Below, piece after piece: positions 53,386-60,599 of a stretch of 64,000 nt of DNA. The notes beneath the pieces are model-generated. The model searched no databases, was not told the DNA's origin, and was given only the letters and a program-made list of their open reading frames with translations. Source of the stretch: Pseudomonadota bacterium (lineage in GTDB: Bacteria; Pseudomonadota; Gammaproteobacteria; Steroidobacterales; Steroidobacteraceae); the NCBI GenBank assembly GCA_963204835.1, contig CAUJHJ010000014.1:1-64000 (forward strand), read 5' to 3'. The position numbers were made by a program, and so were the translations under genes. Numbering within the stretch: the first letter of the stretch is position 1; each line of letters opens with the position of its first letter.

Positions 53386-54945
53386 ATGAAGCCGGCGCTC
53401 GTCGCATGGATGGCGGCGGGCGCCGGCTTGTTCCTTGGGGCCGCTGCGCCGGCGGGCCCTGCGCCGGCGGGCGTTGGGGCCGGGCGCTTCGACCCGGTCA
53501 CTCCATGCCCGTTCGTGGCGCCGGGCAGTCCGCTGGCGGCCCGCGTCACGTGCGGCTACCTCGATATCCCGCAGGACTACGCGGCGCCGCAGTCTGCCCG
53601 CATGCGCCTGCCGGTCGCGATCATTCGTGCCTCCGGAACGGTTCGTAAGGCCGATCCCGTCGTTTTCCTGCACGGCGGGCCCGGCGGCGGACCGCTCGAA
53701 TCGCCGCGCTCGCTCGAGCGCTTTGCGATGCATCCCTTCGCGGCGAGCCGCGACATCATCCTCTTCAGCCAGCGCGGCTCTGCCGGCACCGGACCCGCGC
53801 TCACCTGCGATGCGCTGCGTGGCGGCCGCGCGGAGATCTACGCCGCCGACATCACGCTGGCGGTGCGCGATGAGCGCATCGCCGACGCCGCCATCGCCTG
53901 CCTGCGCGAGCTGGCTGGGCAGGGGCGGGACCTCGCGGCGTACGGCGCGCTCGACAGCGCGCGCGACCTGCGGGCGCTGCGCGTGGCGCTCGGCATCCGC
54001 GAGTGGAACGTGCTGGCCGTGTCTTACGGCACCCTCATCGCGCTCGACGCCGCGCGCATCGACCGTGGCGGCGTGCGGAGTCTCATCCTCGATTCGATCG
54101 TCTCGCCGGCGAGCGACGTCTTCCTCGCGGATGCGTCGCGCAACTTTTCCGGGGGCCTCGACAGGCTGCTCGCGGCCTGCGCGGCGGATGAGGCGTGTGG
54201 CCGAGCCTTCCCCGATCTGTCCCGCCGCCTGCGGGACCTGGTCGGATCCCTCGACGCGAAACCCGTCACGGTGACTGTGGCTGGTGCGGCGAGCGAGGCA
54301 CCGATCGACCTTGTCGTGAACTGGCACGACTTCCTCGGCCTGCTGCACTGGATGCTCTACAACGCGCGCACGCTGCCCCTCGTGCCGGTATTGATCAATG
54401 CGACCGCCGGCGGCGACCTGCGCCTGCTCACCCAACTGATGGATCGGATCTTTCCGGCGCCCCGCAATGGCCCGCAGGGTGCCGCACCCGTGTTCTTCGC
54501 GACCGCGTGCCGTGACCAGTACAGCCCGCGGCATCCGCGCCCCTTGCGGCCCGGCAATCCCGCCTATCGGGACTTCTCGATCGTCAGTTTCATGGACAGG
54601 GTCTGCGCAGCCACGGCGCCCGTGCCGCGCATTGCGCGCCCGGCGCCGCTGCGTTCGCGCGTGCCGGCCTTGCTGCTCTCGGGCGCCTTCGATCCGATGA
54701 CGCCGCGGCAGTACGCGCACGACGTGGCGCGCACGCTGCCCAACGCGTTGCATGTGGTGATTGCGGATGCGGGCCATTCGACGCTGAGCGACTTCGAGGC
54801 GTGCCAGACGCGCCTCGCCGTGACTTTCCTCGATGACCCCGGGGCTGCACACGCTGAAGCAGCGCGCGCCGATGCCTGCAGCAAGGGCTCCGGGCCGCGC
54901 TTCGCGACCAGGCTGGAGGACGTGCTGGCGGCGCTCGCGAAGTAG
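53386..54945 (+). CDS. Exported S33-type alpha/beta hydrolase (prolyl/tripeptidyl aminopeptidase-like)
   Basis: A 519-residue secreted alpha/beta hydrolase. Signal peptide about 1-28. HGGPGGG forms the oxyanion loop, the nucleophile elbow is VSYGT (with Ala in place of the first Gly of GxSxG), the acid is in LLSGAFDPMTP, and the histidine in ADAGHST. The C-terminal TAP-like part is typical of tripeptidyl/prolyl aminopeptidases. Directly after the TonB receptor, it likely trims peptides in the periplasm. Confidence 0.87.
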   Translation: MKPALVAWMAAGAGLFLGAAAPAGPAPAGVGAGRFDPVTPCPFVAPGSPLAARVTCGYLDIPQDYAAPQSARMRLPVAIIRASGTVRKADPVVFLHGGPGGGPLESPRSLERFAMHPFAASRDIILFSQRGSAGTGPALTCDALRGGRAEIYAADITLAVRDERIADAAIACLRELAGQGRDLAAYGALDSARDLRALRVALGIREWNVLAVSYGTLIALDAARIDRGGVRSLILDSIVSPASDVFLADASRNFSGGLDRLLAACAADEACGRAFPDLSRRLRDLVGSLDAKPVTVTVAGAASEAPIDLVVNWHDFLGLLHWMLYNARTLPLVPVLINATAGGDLRLLTQLMDRIFPAPRNGPQGAAPVFFATACRDQYSPRHPRPLRPGNPAYRDFSIVSFMDRVCAATAPVPRIARPAPLRSRVPALLLSGAFDPMTPRQYAHDVARTLPNALHVVIADAGHSTLSDFEACQTRLAVTFLDDPGAAHAEAARADACSKGSGPRFATRLEDVLAALAK

Positions 54946-54965
54946 CCGCCTGCGCTCGTGGTTTG

Positions 54966-55895
54966 CTACGGGCGGTGCGCCAGCGCGAAGTCGAGCCCCG
55001 CGCAGGCCGCCGCGACCTGCGCGGCATTGCATTGCTGCGGGGTGGCCCGTGGACTGTCGGGATAGACCTCGGTCGTGGTCGTGTACCGCGCACCCGTGAT
55101 CGATGCGCACAGGCCGAGGGGCCGCAGCGCGTAGCGGATGACGCCCGGCGCCACGACGTCCGAACCGATGATCTGGCCCTTCGCGTCCGCCGGCGCGATG
55201 TGCGTGACTTTCGCCACGGCATCGATCATCGCCTGCTGGAAGGCCGGTTGCGGGTTCTCGCTGTCGTCGACGAGGTAGAAGCCGTCCGGAATCAGGTCCG
55301 GCTCGAAAGCCTTGCCGTCGCGCGCGGCGAGCGCCGGCCGGAACTCGGTCTCGTCGGTGTCGGTCGTCTCGTGCAGGTCGATGTGCACGAGGAAGCGCCC
55401 GCGCAGCGGCGCCACGAGGCGCAGCAGCGCGGCGGATTCCTCCGCGGGGCCGCCTTCGCGAAAGGAGCGGTTTGGATCGACGGCGTTTGCGTTCCAGCGG
55501 TGGATGCGCTCGTAGGCCCAGGGGCTCACGCACGGCGCCACGATCAGGTTGCAGCGCGCGGGGTAGTCCGCGGCATGGCGATCGAGGAACTGCAGCGCGC
55601 CGTGCACGCCACTCGTCTCGTAGCCATGCACGCCGCCCGTGACCAGCGCCACGGGCAAGTCCTCGCGCCACGGGCGCGTGCGCACGGCGAACAGGCGGTA
55701 GTGGTCCGGCGGGTAGTCGAGCCGGCCGTACTCCTCGACATCGAAGCGCGCGGCGAGGCGCTCGATCGCACGCTGTACGTCGTCCTCGTAGCTGCGGCGT
55801 TGCACTTGGCGGGATCGCCACTGCGCGCGCTCGGCGTCGCCCCAGGGTACGCCGGGTGTGCCAATCGGGTATGGCGTGGCGGCATGCGTGGTCAT
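54966..55895 (-). CDS. M14-family metallocarboxypeptidase-like protein
   Basis: A 309-residue M14 (AspA/AstE-like) zinc peptidase. Zinc ligands are HGYE (in VTGGVHGYETSG, near residue 90) and the histidine in VHIDLHETTD; the catalytic Glu is in TTTTEVYPDS. NPQPAFQ and WNANAVDPNRSF, with substrate-carboxylate Arg, are also typical. No signal peptide, so it would be cytoplasmic. It converges on the S33 gene and overlaps the GlxA-type regulator by 4 bp. Confidence 0.88.
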   Translation of the reverse strand: MTTHAATPYPIGTPGVPWGDAERAQWRSRQVQRRSYEDDVQRAIERLAARFDVEEYGRLDYPPDHYRLFAVRTRPWREDLPVALVTGGVHGYETSGVHGALQFLDRHAADYPARCNLIVAPCVSPWAYERIHRWNANAVDPNRSFREGGPAEESAALLRLVAPLRGRFLVHIDLHETTDTDETEFRPALAARDGKAFEPDLIPDGFYLVDDSENPQPAFQQAMIDAVAKVTHIAPADAKGQIIGSDVVAPGVIRYALRPLGLCASITGARYTTTTEVYPDSPRATPQQCNAAQVAAACAGLDFALAHRP

Positions 55896-56932
55896 CCGGC
55901 CAGTCTATCCCAGGCACGCCGCGAGGGCGCTGCGGCATTCAGCATCGAATCGCGAGGGGAGCCACCCCACCTTCTCTGCCATGCACGGCGCAACTGCAGG
56001 CCGGAGGAGAAGCCGGCGCTTTCCGCGGCCGCGGTGACGCTCGATCCGTGCTCCAGCGCCTGGCGCGCACGCTCGAGGCGAATGCCTGCCAGGTAGTGCA
56101 GCGGCGACACGCCCGCATGCTGCATGAACAATCGCAGCAGATGACGTTCGGTGACATGGGCCAGTGCCGCGAGGCTTGACATGTTCCACTCGCGTGCCGG
56201 CGCCGCACCGAGCGCATCCTGCACGCGATGGATGGCCGCGTGGGTGTGGCGCCGATGGGCAAGGAACGGAGACAGTTCCGGGTCGAGCGCCGAGCGCCGC
56301 AGGTAGACCACCATATCCTCGGCCACGCTGGCCGCCAGCGAATCGCCGCATTCATCCGCGATGAGGTGCAATGCCAGGTCGATGCCCGCGGTGACGCCTG
56401 CGCTCGACGCCAGCGGCCCGTCGACGAGGAATACCCGGTTCTCCACCACGCGCGCGCGGGGTGCCAGATCCCTCAGCAGGCGGATCAGGTCGTGATGCGT
56501 GGTGCACTGGCGGCCGTCCAGCAAGCCTGCCCGTGCGGCGAGCACCGTTCCGGAACAGATCGTGACCAGGCGATGAGGCGAATGCTGGGCATGCAAGTGC
56601 TCGCGCATCAAGCGCGAGAGCGCGAGGGCGACGTCCCGGGTAGTGGCCGGATTCCTGTGCGCATCCGCGGTGGGCTGGCCCACCACGACCACCCAGGTGG
56701 GTGCCTGCAGCGTCTTCGGCAGCGGCTCGAGGCGCGCAAGGGGCAAACCAACCGAAGTCACCGTGGTCGCCGCTGTACCGGCGAATCGCAGCCTGAACTT
56801 CGGCGGCAGCCCGCGCGCGGCGCGATGCAGGTTGGCGAGGCGGAACGCCTCCGCCGGCCCGGCGATGTCGAGCAGCAGGGACTGCGGTGCGATGACGAAC
56901 AGCGCGTCGATCGAAGAAAATGAAGCACGCAT
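55892..56932 (-). CDS. GlxA-type transcriptional regulator (DJ-1/PfpI plus AraC HTH)
   Basis: A 346-residue protein with an N-terminal DJ-1/PfpI-like domain (about 10-195; cysteine at LVTICSGTVLAARAGLL) and a C-terminal AraC HTH (about 245-335; LAALAHVTERHLLRLFMQ and SAGFSSGLQLRRAWQRRWG). Such regulators often control amino acid or choline catabolism. It is cotranscribed with the M14 peptidase, which is its likely target. Confidence 0.9.
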   Translation of the reverse strand: MRASFSSIDALFVIAPQSLLLDIAGPAEAFRLANLHRAARGLPPKFRLRFAGTAATTVTSVGLPLARLEPLPKTLQAPTWVVVVGQPTADAHRNPATTRDVALALSRLMREHLHAQHSPHRLVTICSGTVLAARAGLLDGRQCTTHHDLIRLLRDLAPRARVVENRVFLVDGPLASSAGVTAGIDLALHLIADECGDSLAASVAEDMVVYLRRSALDPELSPFLAHRRHTHAAIHRVQDALGAAPAREWNMSSLAALAHVTERHLLRLFMQHAGVSPLHYLAGIRLERARQALEHGSSVTAAAESAGFSSGLQLRRAWQRRWGGSPRDSMLNAAAPSRRAWDRLAG

Positions 56933-57494
56933 ATAACGACATCCTCCGGGGATGCAATATACGACGGGAATGGCCGATGTGGCGAAACCGCCAGCGCCTT
57001 GATGTCCGGATTTGATGCATATCTGGCGTGCCCCGCGGCGCCGCCAGCGTGTGCCACGCCCACAATGCCGGCCGACTCCTGCTTTGGTCCGCCTGCATGT
57101 TCATATTCCGACGCTCACCCGTTCCACCGCTGCTGGCGATCCTGCTGCTCCTGTCGGGCCTATGGATCGCCCAGATGCGCACGGCTGGCGAAAGGGCGCC
57201 ACACGACAGCCGGTGCGTCGTTGCGCCACATGCGCTGAAGGAGCCGCGCCCAAGGTTGAGGTCTCTCGTGTGGCTGGAGGCGCCGGAAGGCGCGCGAGGA
57301 AAGTCGTTGAGGGCTTGATCGGCTCGGGTCGGCGTGGCGGCAGTGGTCACTCGGCCGCCATGGCGATGAGTGGCGTCCCACTTGAGCCGTCCTGCGGCGA
57401 ACTCTTTGGCCTGTGCGGCAGGAATAAGGGCTGCGCAGACCTGGTCGGGGTGAGGCGGTATGTGCTCTATCTGCGACCCCATGGCGCGTGCGTT
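56933..57494. other. Intergenic stretch of about 560 bp without a supported gene
   Basis: Open frames exist on both strands (for example 57028-57318 plus and 57160-57498 minus), but they have basic, low-information products typical of antisense GC-rich frames and no family I recognise. The first about 60 bp contain the promoter region of the GlxA-type gene. The stretch looks like degraded sequence next to the IS. Confidence 0.5.
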
Positions 57495-57725
57495 TCAAGT
57501 AGCTCCAACGCCCCAGACACGGGCGAGCGGAACAAGGAAGTTTGGCAAGGTCTCGCGCTCGTCCCCCAACTCGTCCCCAATGCGCTTCTTGCCGTCCTGC
57601 TCAATCACTCGATATCGCTTCGACAGGTAGCGCCCATCCTGATGAAACCCCACGATATGAAGTCCTTCGCCAGTGATCTCGAGTTCCGAAATGGACTTTA
57701 CGGGATGACCTGCGATGTTTCGCAT
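57495..57725 (-). CDS. Hypothetical protein, possibly truncated by the IS
   Basis: A 76-residue reading frame with a plausible, non-biased protein composition (ELEITGEGLHIVGFHQDGRY, KRYRVIEQDGKKRIGDELGD), predicted to be beta-rich and soluble. I do not recognise it. Its ATG at 57725 lies only 3 bp from the IS left end and the frame continues into the IS repeat without a stop, so it may be the 3' part of a gene cut by insertion. No matching 5' half was identified beyond the IS. Confidence 0.35.
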   Translation of the reverse strand: MRNIAGHPVKSISELEITGEGLHIVGFHQDGRYLSKRYRVIEQDGKKRIGDELGDERETLPNFLVPLARVWGVGAT

Positions 57726-57728
57726 CCA

Positions 57729-57768
57729 CGACGTCCCCCCGCTTTTGAGTAGCGCGGAGGTTTAGAGT
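57729..57768 (+). repeat. IS left inverted repeat
   Basis: Begins CGACGTCCCCCCGCTTT and ends TTTAGAGT. Matches the reverse complement of 58891-58929 with a few mismatches and one base of length difference in the middle. Confidence 0.75.
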
Positions 57769-57792
57769 CTGACCCCGGATCGGAGGTTGGAC

Positions 57793-58056
57793 GTGAAGAA
57801 GCGGTTTTCAGAAGAACAGATCATCGGGTTCCTGCGGGAGGCGGAGAGAGGCGTGCCGACGAAGGAGTTGTGCCGCAAGCACGGCTTCTCCGAGGCGAGC
57901 TTCTATCTCTGGCGCAGCAAGTTCGGGGGCATGGACGTCTCCGACGCCAAGCGACTGAAGTCGCTTGAAGCGGAGAACGCGAAGCTGAAGAAGCTGCTGG
58001 CCGAGTCGATGCTCGAGAACGAAGTGATCAAGGAAGCACTTCGAAAAAAATGGTAG
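57793..58056 (+). CDS. IS3-family transposase OrfA
   Basis: An 87-residue HTH_Tnp_1-type protein ([40 protein letters not shown]) with a C-terminal leucine-zipper-like coiled coil ([18 protein letters not shown]). It binds the element ends. GGAGG lies 6 bases before GTG 57793, preferred over TTG 57787. A run of seven A at 58044-58050 near its end allows -1 frameshifting into orfB. Confidence 0.92.
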   Translation: MKKRFSEEQIIGFLREAERGVPTKELCRKHGFSEASFYLWRSKFGGMDVSDAKRLKSLEAENAKLKKLLAESMLENEVIKEALRKKW

Positions 58057-58913
58057 CCGCGCCGGTGCGTCGCGAACTGGTGCGGTGGATGCAAGCGCGA
58101 GGGATGACGGAACGACGCGGCCTGGCAGCCGTGGGCATGAGCGCGAGTTCATTGCGCTACCAGCCTCGGCCGGATCGCAACACAGCGCTACGAGCTCGTA
58201 TCGTCGCCTTGGCGCAGCGTCATCGACGCTACGGCGTCGGGGTGATCCACCTGAAGCTTCAGCAGTCCGGGGAGCACGTGAACTACAAACGGGTCGAGCG
58301 GCTGTACGCGCTCGAGAAGCTGCATATCCGACGCCGGCGGCGCAAGAAGATCCCGGTGGCCGATCGGCAGCCGCTGGTGCGGCCGGGTCAGGCGAACGAA
58401 GTCTGGTCGATGGATTTTGTATTCGATCGGGCGGCCTCGGGTCGCACGATCAAGAGTCTGGTGATCGTGGACGACGCGACGCACGAGTCCGTGGCGATCG
58501 TGCCGGAACACACGATTGGCGGCGATCACCTGACGCGCATCCTCGACGGGATCAGTTCGCAGCGCGGCACGCCGGCCGTCATCCGCACCGACAACGGACC
58601 GGAGTTCACCAGCAAGGCCATGCTGACGTGGGCACATCGCAAGGGGGTTGGGCTGCGACTGATCGAGCCCGGCAAGCCGAACCAGAACGCCTACGTCGAA
58701 TCGTTCAACGGACGATTCCGGGACGAATGTCTGAACGAGCACTGGTTCGTCTCACTCGCTCACGCGCGCACGGTGATCGAAGCCTGGCGGCTGGAATACA
58801 ACAACGAGAGACCGAAGAGATCACTGGGCGGGCGGACGCCCGCGCAGTATGCGAAGCAACTGGCCGCAAGGCCATTTACAATGCCGGAAAACTCTAAATC
58901 ATCCCGCTACTGA
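58050..58913 (+). CDS. IS3-family transposase OrfB (DDE integrase)
   Basis: A 287-residue catalytic subunit. The rve/DDE core is visible: first Asp in VWSMDFVFD, second Asp in IRTDNGPEF, Glu in [20 protein letters not shown]. The N-terminal HTH_21 part includes [11 protein letters not shown]. It overlaps orfA by 7 bp at the A7 slippery run, so the active enzyme is probably an OrfAB fusion; independent initiation at ATG 58050 is also possible. Confidence 0.93.
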   Translation: MVAAPVRRELVRWMQARGMTERRGLAAVGMSASSLRYQPRPDRNTALRARIVALAQRHRRYGVGVIHLKLQQSGEHVNYKRVERLYALEKLHIRRRRRKKIPVADRQPLVRPGQANEVWSMDFVFDRAASGRTIKSLVIVDDATHESVAIVPEHTIGGDHLTRILDGISSQRGTPAVIRTDNGPEFTSKAMLTWAHRKGVGLRLIEPGKPNQNAYVESFNGRFRDECLNEHWFVSLAHARTVIEAWRLEYNNERPKRSLGGRTPAQYAKQLAARPFTMPENSKSSRY

Positions 58914-58929
58914 AAGCGGGGGGACGTCG
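58891..58929 (-). repeat. IS right inverted repeat
   Basis: Starts ACTCTAAATC and ends AAGCGGGGGGACGTCG, the inverse of the left end. The orfB stop lies inside it. Confidence 0.75.
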
Positions 58930-58984
58930 CGTGCACGCCCGGGAAATCAAAAATCAAGCAACGAACTATTGGAGGCAGGCCGCA

Positions 58985-59197
58985 ATGTCAAACGGCTGGA
59001 CATTCGAGCGCAGACAGCGACAAGCCTTGGCGATTCGGCGCTGGCAACCATGGGCGAGGTCCACGGGGCCGAGATCAGCCAACGGCAAAGCAAAGGCGGC
59101 CGGAAATAGCTTCAAGCATGGCGCGTATAGCCGCGTGTCGATGATCATTGCGCGAGAGTTTCGGAACCTCGGGCAAAAAATCATGCTGGAAGGCTAG
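58985..59197 (+). CDS. Small conserved hypothetical protein (GWTPERR/GPRT-type)
   Basis: A 70-residue basic protein resembling a widespread uncharacterised group with the order GWTxERRxRQA, W(K/Q)PW, STGPR(T/S)xxGKAxxxxNxxKHG. All those elements are visible here (GWTFERRQRQAL, WQPWARSTGPRSANGKAKA, NSFKHGAYS). The group tends to occur near mobile elements. Function unknown. ATG 58985 is chosen because it begins the conserved part; the frame is open upstream to the IS edge. It overlaps the end of the convergent lipoprotein gene by 4 bp. Confidence 0.6.
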   Translation: MSNGWTFERRQRQALAIRRWQPWARSTGPRSANGKAKAAGNSFKHGAYSRVSMIIAREFRNLGQKIMLEG

Positions 59198-59934
59198 CGG
59201 ACGTCCAACAGGAACTTATGCTGTTCTGTGCCTAGGTCCACGGTCAGCGCGATGGTGCTGCCCTTTGCCATAGAGTCATCCAATACCACGCCGCCCCCCG
59301 CAAACTTTCCGGGTAGTACGGTGGTTCTACGAAGCAGGGATGCGGTCCCCGCCAATTGAGCATCCGTAGCCGCCGCAATGGCCGTCATCTGCGCCTGACT
59401 TGACGCATTAATGCTTGCTTGCGCAGCGGCGGTTGCCGCCGGATCGTATGTAGTCGTCACGCCGCTGTAAGTGCCATAGGCAGATCCGCCCGTCCCATAC
59501 GCATACGCGCTTCCAGACGTGTAGCTCGTAGACGCTGCAGCGGCGTTGTAGGACTTAGCCGCGGCATCCAGCCCGGTAGCGATTGCGGCCCACATCGCAT
59601 CACGTTTGATTTTTGCTTCGACCTGTTCGGCGGAGTAAACCGTCAATTCGCGGCCGTCGTCAGTGGCCGTAATGTTGGCCGTCGTAAAGTCAATTGGTTC
59701 GGCGGTTCCATTCGAGACTCCCACAAATACTGTAGGTGCAATCTCGGAGTCGAACTGCGGCGTCAACACTCGGACAACCACAGTATTTGTCTTTGTGGAC
59801 TCCAATATCGCTTGCCCATTCTCATAGATGGGCGTGGCGCTGTTTGCGGGGGAAGCTTGCAAGAGGCGTGGATTGGTGCACGCAGTAATGCTCAGCGCGG
59901 CAGCAACTACAAGAAACTGAATGAGGGTTTTCAT
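59194..59934 (-). CDS. Hypothetical lipoprotein with Ala/Ser/Tyr/Gly-rich centre
   Basis: A 246-residue lipoprotein: basic start, hydrophobic core and lipobox SITAC (Cys at about 19). A beta-rich domain (about 35-105, IAPTVFVGVSNGTAEPIDF) is followed by a low-complexity segment (about 120-185) rich in Ala, Ser, Tyr, Gly and Thr, then a C-terminal beta part ending LTVDLGTEQHKFLLDVR. AGGAAG lies about 8 bases before ATG 59934. Base composition is clearly lower in GC than its surroundings, suggesting acquisition. Function unknown. Confidence 0.7.
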   Translation of the reverse strand: MKTLIQFLVVAAALSITACTNPRLLQASPANSATPIYENGQAILESTKTNTVVVRVLTPQFDSEIAPTVFVGVSNGTAEPIDFTTANITATDDGRELTVYSAEQVEAKIKRDAMWAAIATGLDAAAKSYNAAAASTSYTSGSAYAYGTGGSAYGTYSGVTTTYDPAATAAAQASINASSQAQMTAIAAATDAQLAGTASLLRRTTVLPGKFAGGGVVLDDSMAKGSTIALTVDLGTEQHKFLLDVR

Positions 59935-60326
59935 GGCTCGTCTTCCTGGATATTTGCTTTGTTCGAGCGGGATAGGACGAACAGCCAAATGATACGTGAT
60001 TCCAAACGAGACCCGTGGCGGTTGCGCTGCAATGTGAACGAATCCTCAGGATGTCGTTATGTGCCACGTGGGGCACACATTGGGCGTGCCCCTTTCCTCA
60101 ATCCATCAACGGCACCAGTAGCACTCCTGAGCGCAAGATTTGCTTCGACAAAGGGCGGGACACGCGCCGCTACCTTCAAGCGACATGAAATTCCAAACAC
60201 GGGGAAGGCCGGAAGGCGAATCAACTCCGGGCAGCGCCAATGCGCCAGCAAGTGACCCTATGTTGACCCTGAAGAAACTTGAGCGCCATCTTGCGTTCTA
60301 GCTTCCATCTAACCTGTTGATTAGAT
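59935..60326. other. Intergenic stretch of about 390 bp without a supported gene
   Basis: Lower-GC sequence between the lipoprotein gene and tRNA-Pro. Frames here are short and lack recognisable products. It must contain the lipoprotein promoter (near 59950-60060) and the 3' trailer of the tRNA, including an AT-rich stretch at about 60310-60326. No integrase or clear attachment repeat was found. Confidence 0.5.
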
Positions 60327-60403
<77 letters not shown>

Positions 60404-60599
60404 AAGCAGCGAGCCGCGCAGTCTACTGAACCGCGCGGCCGCATTCAAACGGCGTTATCCACGGGTCGGCCTGTCGCGCGCAAGCCACGCCTGGGCGCCC
60501 GTCGAATACGCGTCTCCAGCTCGCATATTGCGTCCGCGCCACGCCGGCGAGACACTCCTCGCGCACTCGCTATTCCGAACGGAATAGAAGGGAGAGGCC

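Larger units (their letters stand above)
57729..58929 (+). mobile_element. IS3-family insertion sequence
   Basis: An approximately 1.2-kb element with two overlapping frames (orfA, orfB with a DDE domain) bounded by inverted repeats of about 40 bp. The outer 17 bases, CGACGTCCCCCCGCTTT, are identical at both ends, and TTTAGAGT closes the inner side. Subgroup not certain (IS407/IS51-like by OrfA). No target duplication was evident at 3-5 bp flanks. Both frames are intact, so it may be active. Confidence 0.85.

Noticed and set aside
57028..57318. 96-codon plus-strand frame with a hydrophobic segment
   Set aside because: One predicted helix but otherwise Arg/Ala-biased, no ribosome site and no recognised family; noted within the intergenic entry.
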